This document shows, in pieces, positions 49,799 through 62,099 of a stretch of DNA of 64,000 nt. A program made the translations under genes and the position numbers. The notes beneath the pieces are model-generated. The model searched no databases. It was not told where the DNA came from and saw only the letters and a program-made list of their open reading frames with translations. How positions within the stretch are numbered: position 1 is the first letter of the stretch; every line of letters begins with the position of its first letter. This stretch comes from Astrocystis sublimbata (lineage: Eukaryota > Ascomycota > Sordariomycetes > Xylariales > Xylariaceae): NCBI GenBank assembly GCA_022453515.1, contig JAJNNY010000032.1:124001-188000 (forward strand), given 5' to 3'.

Positions 49799-51274
49799 AT
49801 GGGATATCTCGAAGTCAGGCGCCCGCCTCAACCTGATGTCACACAAATCCCAACTCCGCCACTCCAGGCGGCAGCGCTGTTTATCACCATCTTTTTTCCA
49901 GCGCTCGCATTGATCGCCGTTTCCTTAAGGTTTTATGCTCGGTATTTCATGCGGCAGATAGCGATTGGTACGTTGAGAGGCGTTGATGGCCATCAAACAT
50001 TTTGCTGATCGCACTTTCTGATACTAGATGATTGGTTTCTGCTTGCGGCGTTGTTACTATCGCTGGCCATGGTGGCACCGTTCTATTTCTGTAGGTCAAG
50101 AGAAAAAGCAACAATTGTTACGCACTTCCACTAATCTAGAAATTCGAAGATATCAAGTTGAATTACTTTGGCTGGCGCGCGGTTGATGTACCAGAGTTCG
50201 ACCCATCCCCAGGACGATGGTGGTTCTACCTTGCCCAGATCTTCTACAATCCAGTGCTCGCCCTTGTCAAAACGTCCGTCTTGATCTTCCTACTACGACT
50301 TGGTGGCCATAGGCGCGCGGTGCGCTACTTCATCTACGGATTGTTGACCTTCAACGGATTGCAAGCCATCGCCGTGTTCCTCGTCGCCATCTTCCAGTGC
50401 ATACCCATCGAGGCAAATTGGGACCTGGCAGCTGCAGCCACGGCCAAGTGCATCGATTTATCTTTCCACGTCATCGTATCTGCCATCACCTTGATCACCG
50501 ACCTCCTCGTCCTCATCATCCCGTTCTGGATCTTTTTGGGCCTAAAGCTCCCTTTTGCCGCGAGAGTCGCGGTCATTGGTGTATTTGCCACAGGTCTGAC
50601 GTGAGTACTCCCAATCAATCACTTTTTGTAACTTGAGTTGACAATGGTTCGTTACAGGGTCACTATTATCGGAGCAGTGCGCCTAGCCAACATATACAAG
50701 CTCTTCTACGTCCCTCCCGATCCCAACGCCGACCCATACTACGATATCGGCATCACTCTCAACGCTGTTGAAATCAACCTCGCTGTGATCACTGGATCTG
50801 TGCCAGCACTGAGACCTTGTACGTATCCTATGGCGGAGTGTCGTCAACCCCTGTCGAATATCACCCGTTGAGATATGAAAACTAATCCTGACTGTTGCAG
50901 TGTTCCGACATTGGTTCCCAACTCTGTTCGGAGGAAGCACCAACAGATACACCATGGACCCATACCGGCTGAAGAAAGACAACGAATATGGCCGAGGCAC
51001 AGGCTTGCGCAGCGGTACAGAAAGCGGACTAAATAACGTCCACGGTGGGATCGGCTTGAAAAACTTGGGTCGCAAGATGGACAGGTCCCAGCATACCGAG
51101 ATCCGAAGTGTCAGCCCTTCTGGCAGCGAGGAGGAGATCATGACGGCGAATGGCATCATGTGCACGACGGACGTGACCGTACATTATGGTTCCGAATCGA
51201 CACCTCGCACTTCGCAATACCGGACCTCGAGCGATTACAAGACAGCCGGGGTTGTTGCCCCGAGAGCATTATGA
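49799..51274 (+). CDS. Seven-helix fungal rhodopsin-like (PTH11-related) integral membrane protein
   Basis: Exons 49799-49967, 50028-50090, 50150-50600, 50658-50818 and 50901-51274 sum to 1218 nt, or 405 aa. The protein has about seven hydrophobic segments in the first ~275 residues: AAALFITIFFPALALIAVSLRFYARYF, then DDWFLLAALLLSLAMVAPFYFY, YLAQIFYNPVLALVKTSVLIFLLRL, a helix at FIYGLLTFNGLQAIAVFLV, ITLITDLLVLIIPFWIFLGL, and more in exons 3-4. The signatures RFYARYF, DDWF and RHWFPTLFGG fit the fungal rhodopsin-like domain common in PTH11-type proteins. There is no N-terminal CFEM cysteine set and no signal peptide, so this is the CFEM-less type. The C-terminal ~130 residues are polar and cytoplasmic-looking (Ser/Gly/Arg). 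Start M at 49799 was chosen over an upstream ATG because the family begins close to helix 1. Exon 3 acceptor GAAG|AT at 50149 is the only one that keeps FYF-YIKLNYFGW. Ligand unknown. Confidence 0.82.
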
Positions 51275-51454
51275 CGAGAGTGGAGCTTGTCATATTAGCG
51301 ATTCATAATCAAATCGATTCGGATATACTTCCCGTGAACGAAAATCGAGGGGTAAGGAGTTACAGGCCGTCCATCCAAATAGCGAGCATACTGTCTTATC
51401 TATGACCATCTATGACCACTTTTACTTAATTCCAGAATTAGAATGCTGAGAGCG

Positions 51455-51478
51455 ATCTTGCCTTGATCTTGCCTTGAT
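51455..51478. repeat. Direct repeat, unit ATCTTGCCTTG, 2 copies
   Basis: Two adjacent copies of an 11-bp unit; seen directly. Confidence 0.75.
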
Positions 51479-51857
51479 TATAATTCTTACTGGGCAATTA
51501 GCTTAATAGCGAGCAATCAATTATTTTGATTTTTCCCCAACTATCAATATACACTATCACAGGAGTGCCAGAATACAAAATTGTCATACCCGTCCACCCG
51601 GCATTGCGTTGCTAGCACACACCTACAATGAGGCAATTCATTATCCCAGCCATCTCACCATGTGCATACGCAGGCCCATCGTCTGGTTCCAAACCCTAGT
51701 TGACCAGTACGAAGTTGTAGAAAGGTGCACTCGAGCCACATTAGCTGGACAGTCACCAAGAGCGTGCAGCGGAATCTCGAATAGGTAGGTACTTAGTAGT
51801 CCGGAAGCGAACTGAAAAGCTGGATACCTATGCTATGTAAGTGAGTAGATACGAGGC

Positions 51858-51872
51858 ATATATATATATATA
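51858..51872. repeat. Microsatellite (TA)n
   Basis: Seven TA dinucleotides; seen directly. Confidence 0.85.
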
Positions 51873-52188
51873 CAGTTATGTGCAGCATTGAGTAGAACTC
51901 CGACAAGCTAATTCCAGAATGCAGAAAGTCTAACAATCTCGTTCTATAATCGTCCAGCGCACAACTATCTAGTGCCTGAAAAGGGAGACCCCACAGAGCC
52001 CCGGGCACTAACTTCGGGGAAAAGAAATAGAAAAAAAAAGCAAATAGCAGAAAAAGATCACACCCAATCTTTCCTAACCTGCAAACCAGAATTCCACACG
52101 ATGGCCGTTGTAATATGCATCGCAATGAACCCGACTCTGTTGCACCAGAAACGACAACTGTCCGCGCATTCTTCTCCTCGACCGGAAA

Positions 52189-54210
52189 TCACATAATGGC
52201 ACAGGACTCCCCCAGCGTCCTAGCGCGCCGACGTGCAGTCGAAGGAGAGCTCTCACCTTCGTCGTCCTCATGGAGCATGCCAGCCTGCCTAGCCAGGCGT
52301 CTGCGCCGACGAGAACTGATGCCTCTGGTGCCTATCCGGTCGACCGCCGTCATGTAGTCCTTCCAGTTTGCCTGCAACCTTTCCGCCGCGGCAAAATCAC
52401 TCTTCAAGACCCATTTCATGTGCTTCTCCACGGTTTGTTGCCAGCCCCAGTAGCATTTGAGGCCGACGACTTCTGCAGGATAGAGCAACTTGTCTCCCAC
52501 CTTACGAAGTTCGGTATTGAGCGACATGAGACGATAGACGCCTTGCCATGTGATACCGGCGCAGTCATAGACCACCAGCCTGAGTCCCACACGAGGGCGC
52601 TGTCCCTGAGCCAGCCCACTATCTGCTCGAGCAGAAAGCATATCAGCGGCCTCGGCGAGGATCGCGTTATCAATTCGCGTATTGTCCATGTCCACGGATC
52701 GGAGACTAACGCAGTTCTTGATGACGGGGAGCAGGCCGAAATTTCCAACACTCTCGCAGTAGCTCACAGAGAGACGTTGTAGCTTTATGGCACACGGTGC
52801 CGTAGCAAGGTGCCGAGAGAAGAAATCGTCGGTGAGCTCAGAAAGCTCCTCTACCTCCAAGCGAGTCAACTGGGGAGTTGAGACTACAACAGAACTCAGT
52901 GATGCGTCTGTCAACTCAAAGCAGCCGTTGAGTTGTAGACCTTCCAGATCTGGGACTAGATGACTCAGAGCCATGATACCCCGATCGGTCAATTGCTGGC
53001 AACGGCTCAAGTCCAAATGCCGAAGCTTCCTTGGCGGAACGATCGGTCTGTCTGTGAGAATATCCATTTCAGGCTGCGACCCGTGAATGATGGTTTTCAA
53101 GACATCGTCGGTGAGATCGCTGCAGCCACTTAGGACTAGGCGCTCGAGATTGTTGGTCTTGAAGATGGCCTTGGCAACTTCGAAACGGTTGAACCCTTTG
53201 ATTTCACCGGCCCGCAAATCCTTCAGTTTTGAGCACCCCAGCACGACCATCTTGATCCCCTTCGCATCCATAGACTTGCACCACGAGACGTTGAGGGATT
53301 CCAATTGAGGACAATGCTGAGATATGATCTTGCAGGTGCTATTGGTCACGGCCGACAAACTCGTCAAGTTCAAGGTGACCAGCTTGTTGTTTGACCTGAA
53401 GAGGTCATGGAGATAGGCCCCCCTGAAAGTTCGACAGCCCTCCAATGAAGCATTGACCAGATTCTTGCATGCTGTTACCAGAACCTCGGCACGCTTCTCC
53501 TCAAACTGAAGACAGCCGCGGAGATTGAGGTTCTTGATGAAAGGCCCCGCGGTGGAAATGATCTGAGCGAGCGATTCAGGCGGAATGGAGCTGTAAAAGT
53601 CTGAGGTGTCGAAACAAGTCCAAAGCTGGCCATCAAAGCAAAATCTATGGAACTCCTTGCTTACGCGCGACACACGGACGAGTTCCTTGGCTTTTAAATG
53701 GGAGAGTATCATGAGTCGAACTTCGTCTGGTAAGGAAGAGAAGTCTATGCGGGGCCGGTTGTGGCAAAGGCGGGATCTCGATCGTACAAGGGTGACATCG
53801 GAGGGCAGATAAGCTTTGGTCGAAACAAGGACCAACCCAGGACGGTGCAAGGTTTGGCGTGGTGCCAGGAGGGCTTCCCTGCCACGAATCGGACAGGATT
53901 CGAGGGCTGAGTTGCTCGTTTGCGAACCGTGAGCACTGGACGGCGTGACACTGCCGGAGGGAGTTGGAGCGAATGTGGCGGCGGGCGTGAGACTAACGCA
54001 AGACAAGTTTGCGCGGAGGCCGTACGATGCACTAGATGAATGAGAGCGGCCGGCATACGGCAGAGACGACGACGAGGACACGCGCTGTATTTTTTGACCT
54101 ATGTATCGCTTCACCCCGCCTCTGTATTTTTTGTATGGCGGCGTGCCCTCGTTGGCAGATTGCACGAGGGGGAAAGGTTCGGTCATGACGTCCACTACCG
54201 TGGTAGCCAT
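52189..54210 (-). CDS. F-box/leucine-rich-repeat protein with C-terminal CaaX box
   Basis: Intronless gene of 673 aa. Probably the substrate-binding subunit of an SCF ubiquitin ligase (Skp1-Cul1-F-box). Residues 1-150 are Ser/Pro-rich and disordered. The F-box covers about 156-198 (IDFSSLPDEVRLMILSHL, then VSRVSKEFHRFCFDGQLW). Residues ~220-560 hold Amn1/FBXL-type LRRs: LNLRGCLQF, LVTLNLTSLSAVT, LESLNVSWCKSM, LERLVLSGCSDLTDDVL, LRHLDLSRCQQLTD, LEGLQLNGCFELTD and LQRLSVSYCESV. The tail is Arg-rich (RRRRRLARQ, RRRARTLGE) and ends exactly in Cys-Ala-Ile-Met before the stop, a CaaX motif of the farnesylation type. Start is ATG 54210; the codon just before it is GTG. The repeat style resembles Grr1/Pof2/FBXL2 proteins; the target is unknown. 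Membrane anchoring is inferred from CaaX plus the basic stretch. Confidence 0.9.
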   Translation of the reverse strand: MATTVVDVMTEPFPLVQSANEGTPPYKKYRGGVKRYIGQKIQRVSSSSSLPYAGRSHSSSASYGLRANLSCVSLTPAATFAPTPSGSVTPSSAHGSQTSNSALESCPIRGREALLAPRQTLHRPGLVLVSTKAYLPSDVTLVRSRSRLCHNRPRIDFSSLPDEVRLMILSHLKAKELVRVSRVSKEFHRFCFDGQLWTCFDTSDFYSSIPPESLAQIISTAGPFIKNLNLRGCLQFEEKRAEVLVTACKNLVNASLEGCRTFRGAYLHDLFRSNNKLVTLNLTSLSAVTNSTCKIISQHCPQLESLNVSWCKSMDAKGIKMVVLGCSKLKDLRAGEIKGFNRFEVAKAIFKTNNLERLVLSGCSDLTDDVLKTIIHGSQPEMDILTDRPIVPPRKLRHLDLSRCQQLTDRGIMALSHLVPDLEGLQLNGCFELTDASLSSVVVSTPQLTRLEVEELSELTDDFFSRHLATAPCAIKLQRLSVSYCESVGNFGLLPVIKNCVSLRSVDMDNTRIDNAILAEAADMLSARADSGLAQGQRPRVGLRLVVYDCAGITWQGVYRLMSLNTELRKVGDKLLYPAEVVGLKCYWGWQQTVEKHMKWVLKSDFAAAERLQANWKDYMTAVDRIGTRGISSRRRRRLARQAGMLHEDDEGESSPSTARRRARTLGESCAIM

Positions 54211-57200
54211 CACGCACGATGACTCTCGGAGGGAGAGATAGAGACGGGGGACAGAAGGGTAGAAGGACGACGAGGTGTGGTGAGGCTCGTGGACGCAGCG
54301 TGCGGCAGGGCAGAGCCGAGAGTGACAAATTCCGGACCAGCGTCTTTATGTCGTTCGTGTGTGTCGTCAAGGTCGGCTGGGCATGGCTGTCGGACAGAGC
54401 CGCGACAAAGGAAGGTAGTTGGGGTAAGATAAGCGTGAGAAACCAGGTACGCGACCGACAGTACCGTGGCTCCAATCCAAGCCCAATCCAAGCCGCCGAT
54501 GCCTCTTGATGATACAGGCTAGGTAGCTAGGTAGCTACTTAATGGACGAGGAGAGGAATCCCGAATGGATGCTGGAGTGAATGAAACAGCGGAAGTGCTG
54601 GAGGGACTGGAGCGGACCGCAAGCCTCGATAGAGTTCCGGATTGCCGAGTGAATAGAAATAGAAATATGCGAAATAGAAACTAAAAAATAAAAAACCCAT
54701 GAAAGAAGAAAGAAGACGGTTGACAAGGTCAAAGGTGCAACCTAAGCCTAGCTGGGCAATGATGATGATGCTCGAAACGAGTCAGGCTCTGGTGGCTCTG
54801 GCGGGCGGCCGTGTGCCTGTCTCGCCTGTTAGTGCCGTTGAGCTGGGGGTCTCGAATCAGATCCGAAGCTTCTCAGCCTATGGGAGGTCCGACGTGTTCC
54901 CAGTCAATGTTCCCAGTCAAGCCCAGGGATGACTGACTAAACGTCTCGTGTTGTTGCTGTCACGTAATAGCGTCGACGATGGCCGTTCCGACTTCCGAGC
55001 ACTCCCGTCATTAAAGGTCGGGAAAGTCAAGAGTTGACCAACAGTCTTGGCTCATCCATCAAATGCAGTGGACCTCGTTGGCATTAATATGTTTCCAGAG
55101 TATACCTAGAGGCAGACAACAAGGTGGTCGATCATGGTTGTCTCAAGGGATAGACGAAGGGCAGCAGTGCGAGGCCCAAGTCGCAAGTGACTTGTCCATG
55201 TGAGCCTTCCAGCACACCCCAGGCGACCCCACCATCCCGCCATGCCCCATGCCGACCCCAACCATGCCGGCCCAATGCCTCTGTCTTATCGTGCTTATCA
55301 ACGCCAGCAGAGTTGGGGATGAAGGCGACAGTGGGCGAGAGTGGGCCTGTTCAGGGTCCAGATCCACTTGAGTCCCCACGTATCGCGCGCTAGATCTTAC
55401 CCCTCAGTGGATCACAGGCCCGACAGGTACCTATGGCGTTGGTCCTGGCATGTCTTTGATTGCCCCTCCATGGCCTCGCATGGCCAGCCCCCGAATAGCC
55501 AACGATGTGGTGCTAGGACCCCGCCGAGCCCGCCTGGGAATCAACCTGCAACTTGTGCGAGCACCCGCACCTAGGTATAGGAGTACGTACCGTACCGGCT
55601 TTCTGCGGACGCCCGTGGTAACTGCATTGCCCATCTGGGAGAACTGTACCGAACTGAAACACAGAGGGGGGCCGACTTTCACATGTCTTTGTTTGTCTGC
55701 ACTTTGCGACTTACATCCGTGGACCGTATCTTCAAGGCCATTTGGTTTGGGGTGCCCCTATTATCATGATTGGAACCTTTTCCCGCTGAGGCATTAATAT
55801 CGTGATAGTTCCCGCATATACGTATTGTAGATTGCCCAGGTCCACTAATACAGTCTACCCGAGTGGACATCTACTAGGTGTCTCATCTGCGACCCCATGG
55901 TGCAGACTATATGTACATCATATGTACCTACCTGCTTAGCTCGCCAAGCAACGTTGAGAGAAAGATCTCGAGGAGTTCGGCACAAGTTCTGGACCGACGG
56001 CGTGGGTTTCGCTAAGACGCAAACAGAGCTACTTAGATCCTGATCTTTTGACCTGCCCAACATCCATACTTCTTTCTACCTGCTCTACAGCATCTTTCTA
56101 CAATGCGCCGCGTGGAATTCTGTATAGCTGCAGAAAAGGTATAGAGAGCTATGTATCTTCTGCTTGTAAACATACTATTACGTAGCTGTATCCGCTCGCT
56201 TCTTTTCTCGCATCCCGACTAGTCGCGTACTAGACCAACCAATGTACCTAAGGCTGGCGTTGTTTTAACGCTGCTGCAAACACAGAGATCGAAACGTACT
56301 ACATTGGTACATGCGTTAACTCGGAATCTCTCTGATCGATCTACCCAGGTTCACATGCGCAGTAGCTCTGGCCCTAGGAAGGCTTCTGGAAACAATACCT
56401 AGGCACAGCTTCAGATAACTTATCAACACCAACCGACAATGTTTCCCCAGCTGTCCCATTTAGGGCTTGGACAAGCAAGTCACCCGCCGACTACTTGGTT
56501 TGCTTGGGGGCACGCGGCCATTGGTAGCACGACTCATGATCATGTGAATGTGATACATTTTCAGATGGCTGATCCACCCTTTCCCGTTTATTGCATAGGT
56601 ACCATCCCCGCGGCGATCGCCTCAGTGCGATTTTGTTGTTCAACATGTTCTATTCCGATAAGACGACAATCACGAGGCTATCTCTAGAATGCGACGCTCC
56701 TCTCCGATCACTAAATAGGGTCAATTTTACAATCTATTGACTTATCTTCCGGCCTGTCATCCGGACGTTCTCGAGGCCACCCTTTTTCAAGACGCTCCTA
56801 CTTACAAAGAGAGTGAGTACCTAATGATGCCAGTCGGTTCTGTGGTGGAGTCAGAAGAAACACCAGCAGCATGCTTGCTCCATGGGCCACGAGTAATTCG
56901 TTACCAAACGCCCATAAAGACTCTTTTTACGTCACACAAGACCCATCACTTTGCCACAAATGTCTCTGAAGTTTTGGCCTTTTTACGAAGGGATCATCTC
57001 CAGGCTAGCGAGATGCTAGGCTGAAGAGTTAGTGTTGACACTCGGGACCCTGGTGCTGACGCGAGACCGGCGCATAGCTAGCTGACAGGCTCACCGCTCA
57101 ACTACATTATGCCTGTGTAACCAGCCCCAGCTATGCAGAAGGTTCAACAAGGCTTCTCGGGCGCCTTCTATTATATCAAAACAAATATCGTGGAATATTT

Positions 57201-58440
57201 GTTGCAAATCCCCAGTTGTTCGATTAGGCATACTGATTCAAAAGTGCAAGGCGCCTGAAGACTGAGGGAGAGTCCCTGTCCCTCAACCGATTAAGCTAGT
57301 CCTCTTCGACTTCTGCTCAACTGTTTGCATTGAAGTGAATCTAAACAAACACAAACTAATTGGCTTGTAAACAGTAAAATGAAGACGGGCAATAGAGATC
57401 GAAACTCTATCCCTATCCCGATGTATATGTGTCGCAAACCGCCATTTCCGCCGCCATTTGACATCTCATTCCCAGAATGCTGCTAAGCCCACAAAACGGT
57501 AGCCTTGCATGAATGGCAACGCTGGATTCCACATTCGCCGTGCGCCGACTGGGTACCTACTCAATCGGTTGTCGGCCCGAGCAGTCAAGCCGCTGTGGAC
57601 CACTCCAGTCCGTACCCGTAAAGCACAGCTGCTGGACGCGAGCCGGATGAAACCGTAGATCATCGAAAAAGGCCCATGCCTCCCGTCGATATATATATAT
57701 ATATATATAGGTGCATCGAACCCGAAGGGTATCCTTTGGTGTAGAGCAGCTTGTACATATCTGGTCCTCTGTGTAGTGTTGATCATCTTGATCTAGGGTG
57801 TCGAAACCAAGTATGAAATCCTTCAATGTCATGTCTCAATTGATCCACCAAAGGGACTCGTCATTGCTCGTTCGTAAGTATAACTTAGACTGGATCGCGG
57901 CGACAGACCTCTGTTGTTAGCTTGTCGGAAGGTTCCATTTCGCGGGGTTCTGCTCACTGATTTCCAGCGTGAATATTTCGGACGAGGGATAGTCCAGATG
58001 GTAACTCTTCAGTCGATTGCGATAAATGTTAGATGTCTGTGTACCTAGGTAGGTGGTGTATTATCGATTGTGCGAACGATGGAGTGGATGTGGGCGGATT
58101 TCAAGTCGCAAAGTGAGCTGTCAGAGCTCAAATTAGGTACCCTCTATAATCTTATTTTGGGCCAAGTCCAGAAGGGCAGATTGGACGCCAGTCAGTCTCG
58201 CGATTGTTAAGCTTCGTGATATTGTGGTGTTGAAAGCTACGAATGAAGGTCTATATAAGTCCTCATAGCACAGTATCTACATCCAGGCGAGAACCAGCCA
58301 AGGCACATGCGAGGATCTTTTCCGTACATGTTCTTCCTCGCTTCTTTCCTCCATTACATGCCAGAGTATCTGCCTTGGTATGGCGTTATCATTGGCACTC
58401 GCTCAACGTGCAAAGACTTCTTAGGTATCGCGATGTACCA
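54211..58440. other. Gene-free spacer, 4.2 kb
   Basis: Holds the promoter/leader of the F-box gene (C/G-rich to about 54.5 kb, with a TAGGTAGC repeat at 54519-54538) and the 3' side of the GNAT gene. GC-rich around 55.1-55.6 kb. A (TA)n microsatellite lies at 57689-57709. A 95-codon frame at 56737-57024 (+) has no motif. No gene supported. Confidence 0.5.
57689..57709. repeat. Microsatellite (AT)10
   Basis: Ten AT dinucleotides, seen directly. Confidence 0.9.
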
Positions 58441-60413
58441 TTAGTCCCTGGGAAAGCGACAGACACAACGGAAGGTAAGTTTGTCAAGCCAGTTCCCTTC
58501 GCGCAGTTCATACAGACATCTTTCGTCATAGTGCTTAAGCAACAAGTCGAATCTGGACTCGAGAAAGTTCCATATCCATAGGAATTCTTCACCCTTGCGT
58601 GTTTTCTCTTCGTTGTCGATCGAAAGGATATTGACTTCCATGTCCAGATACCACCATTTGCGAATGTTGCTTCCAAAGTCCTTCGACATCCAACTATGCG
58701 GAGTCCAGTTGACGAAGTCGTAGCCGCCCTTCGGAAGATACCATCCCGTACAGTTCGTCATGATGATGTCCATCAATGCTGTTCCGACCTTCTTGCGACG
58801 GTACTCGGGCTTGACAATGACTAATAGCTTACCGCCACGTCTGGCCAATGTATCGAAAGACCCTGAAATGCCCCAACTCACTGCTGTCACCAGGGAAAAT
58901 CCGATGATATTTTGAGTCGCAGCATTAATGGCACCGCTTTGACCTTCAACAGCCACGACGAATGGCATCGTATCGTCCATACACCGATTGTAAACAAGCT
59001 CAAAATCGCCTGGCGTGATTGGCGTGGTATCCATCACTTTGTAGCCATCTGCTATCTCGCTATTATAGATAGCTGCAATAGACATCATGTCTGATTCTGT
59101 GGCAGGTCGAAGGAAGCAAGGTGTTAGTACCTCGAAGGGATTAGACTCCATTGGCACTGCGGGTTCAAACTCCGCAGCTGCAGCAGCAAGTTCCGATTGC
59201 TCATACAGTTTTCGTTGTGCTTTCCGCTTGCGCGCTTTCTCGGCTGCAAATTGATTCATGAAAATTGCTGCGGTCATCTCAGCTTGGTTACGTGACATCA
59301 ATTCCTCTGATGGATACAGTTAGTGAGTTCATCAAGTATTATCCGGTTGCACGATGACTGAAACTCACGAGGTGTTGTTCTTGGGTGTTGAATCGGCGAT
59401 AGAAGAACGCCTTTGGCCGTGTCCACATCGGATTGCTCATGGTGGGCTATATTTTCATCGAGAAATTTCGCAGTTACTCGATGAGCAGTCGGGATCCATG
59501 TGCTGATGTAGTCAGACATATCTTGAGGAATGGCACAATCCTCTTCGTCGGAGGGTGCCTCTTGATCCAATGACGACACGTCTTGGTCTAGCATCTCCTG
59601 CTTCGCCATGTCTTCTTTGACCTGATCCTGAATCTTCAGTTCAGAGGGCCAGTCAAGTCGTGGATCGTGCGAGATCTGGGTTGCTTCTAGCTTTCCCACC
59701 GCTTGCTCTGTCGATTGGCGAGAGCCCCGAGGCTGCTGGAAACCTTCAGCATTACCGGAGAATGAAGCAGGAGTAGCTTCGAGTAATGCCTGCCCGGTCG
59801 AACCCCAGGTGTAGTTTCTCGCCTCTGTTCCCTTGTTCCACTCACTTTTGGGTGTTGTATCGACCTCGCCCCAGCCACTGTCTCTCATGTTTCCGGATGA
59901 GTTCAATTGAGACCCATGGGCGTTGATTTCATTCTTGGCTAAGGGGACGGGTGTCTCCGCCAATGCCCAGTTGCTAGGTTTCTTGGTAGGAGGCGTTGAG
60001 GCACCTGTTTCGCCTTTTCCTTGCAATCTCTTCGGGATGCTGTACGGGGGAGTAGCCGAAGGCCCGCCGATTCCGCCGACGGGTGGAGCTTGATGAGTTG
60101 GCTGGTTCCAACGGCTCGCTGCCAGTCCACGGTTTTGTTTGGGCAGAGGTTCCTTCCTACGCAGCACATCGCTGCTCATAGATACATGGGTGGACGGCGG
60201 TGAAACGTCAGTGCGTATCATGGCATCTTTGGCCAGTGCATTCTGAGTGCTCTTCGGAGTTTGCGCTGTGTACTCCTGACTAAGGACATCCGTCTTGATG
60301 GGGTTGGTTCGTTGGTGCGGCAGTAAGGGACCCGATTCTTGGGTCTCAGTCCCTCTGACAAGCGACTGCCTGTTCATACTCTCCAGCATTTTCTGGAATT
60401 CGTTGGAAGACAT
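58441..60413 (-). CDS. GNAT-domain acetyltransferase-like protein with long disordered N-terminus, 2 exons
   Basis: Exons 60413-59369 and 59306-58441 join through a 62-bp intron (GTGAGT, CACTAAC branch, CAG) to give 636 aa, so the two long open frames are one gene. Residues 1-340 are rich in Ser/Pro/Gln/Asn and probably disordered. A charged helix, QFAAEKARKRKAQRKLYEQ, lies near 365-385. The GNAT region covers about 410-600: FLRPATESDMMSIAAIYNSEI, FVVAVE, NIIGFSLVTA and LVIVKPEYRRKKVGTALMDIIM. The last includes the R-K-K-V-G-T-A acetyl-CoA loop (Q/RxxGxA motif). The C-terminus is Trp/Tyr/Phe-rich. Substrate unknown: it could acetylate a protein or a small molecule. No lesion seen. Upstream ATG choice rests on MSSNEFQKMLESMNRQ being the first Met after stops. 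Confidence 0.8.
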
Positions 60414-62099
60414 GGTCTTTCAGATGTGTCAGTGTGTTGTGTCTTGATAAGCAAAGTCCTAACTACATATATGCTGCCTCATTCTCCATTTGACCAGGTG
60501 ACAGAATTCGAGCAAATGAGAGATAGCTGACCCGATTATTGGTCTACTGGTTGAGGGTACGGGCGGGGGACTCACTTATCTCTGGTGTCAACCACTCTTC
60601 TTCCACATTAGAAGGAGGAAACGGGATGCAGCACCGATGATGATTAAATCAAAAAAATGTTAAATGCATTTAGGTGGCATGACAACCTCTTCCTGGAGTC
60701 AGACAGCGTACTCACTGTTGATGGGCGAGGTGAGATAGAACCAGTACCTCGGCCAACCTTGTGACTTCCTCAACAGCCTGTGTAGAATGGTCATCATTGA
60801 AAGTTCGGAACTTTGCTATTGAAGGAAGCAAGGAAGCACATACCTCAGGTACCTACTTACCAATGTGTGGGTGATATGAGAAAAACTGATGACGAGCAGA
60901 TACCGGTGCCTTAATGCACGCTTCAACTTGTCGTGCAATGGTAGGCAGGCAGGCAAGGAAGTGTGTACAGCACCTGGCGCAGTAAGGCAGTCTGAATGTC
61001 TGACCAGGTGGCTGGAAGGTAAAGAGAAGTAAAGGGAAGCGTGAAGAGTTGCACCGCCAGGACAGAAATCGGACTGTCCAGGTGCTTGCAGACGCGTGTG
61101 CAAGAGAGGTAAGTTGGAAAGTAGCAGCAGATGCGGGAGATGCGGGAGATGGAAGGCACCACTGTCACTAAGATGTTGTTGCGGCTGGGTTGCGGCTGGG
61201 GCTCCTCGGGCTATTTGGGGCCATGCCACTTCACAGCATTGGCATGACAGCTGCTACCCAAGTACCTACTACTTAGTCAATGAAGAGTTTTTCTTGGGGA
61301 TGGATCAGGTAGTTAAACTGTTCAGGTATCGCAGGGAGACTTGGGAATGGTAGGCAGGTACCCCGTAATAATTATACGGGTACCACCTGCCTTACAAGAC
61401 CAATCACAAGTATGTTAAGCTAAGCATTTCCTGCAGAGAACACTACCTAGTTAGATACATATAACCTACATGTAGGTATTGGACTCTGAAATGCATTGCC
61501 GGTATTCGGAGGTGTTAAGAGTATCCCATGGGAAAGTCTCTGGTGCGAGGGAAAGATCGGAAGTCAGCTCGCCACAGCGCACACTCTTCCACATACATAC
61601 ATGCTATCAATGTCACAATCGTGTCAGGGATATCCAATTAGATTCAAAATGCACGATAGAAGATTTATTCTGCTAGGTCATGTTATGTGAAGTGCCATGA
61701 ATAATATGGGTGCAAGGTATGGCTAAGACCTAATATATATTATGATTACCTGCATGAAGGACCTGAGAGTGTCTGAATGCTTTGTCTCATTTTGAGAAGA
61801 TTACTATAGCTAGCTCGTCTTTGTATCAACTTTTGGAAATGTCGAGCATATGAACTCGTCATCAAGTCATTCTCAAAAAATATGACTTCCTTATGTTGTG
61901 TGATGTGTACAATCACAAGTATCTTATCGATGCAAGGAGAAGAGTGCGGAACACCATCATTTGCGAGACAAGTTGCCATGGAATACAATGGGCTCTCGAA
62001 GAACAAGATCTGTTGCACCAACCGCCCTCAGAGGTGGAAGTGCCATGGATTTAGACTACTATATAAATATGAACCAAAAATAAAGGAACGCTTATTAAG
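60414..62099. other. Spacer upstream of the GNAT gene
   Basis: Contains the GNAT promoter, C/T-rich leader-like sequence (60.9-61.2 kb read on minus) and AT-rich DNA near 61.7-61.9 kb. No gene recognised. Confidence 0.5.

Larger units (their letters stand above)
51275..52188. other. Spacer between convergent rhodopsin-like and F-box genes
   Basis: AT-rich 3' sequence with a short direct repeat (51455-51478) and a (TA)n run (51858-51872). No gene seen. Confidence 0.55.

Noticed and set aside
57700..57760. Minus-strand GGGTTCGATGC resembling a tRNA B box
   Set aside because: No cloverleaf could be drawn with the upstream minus-strand sequence.
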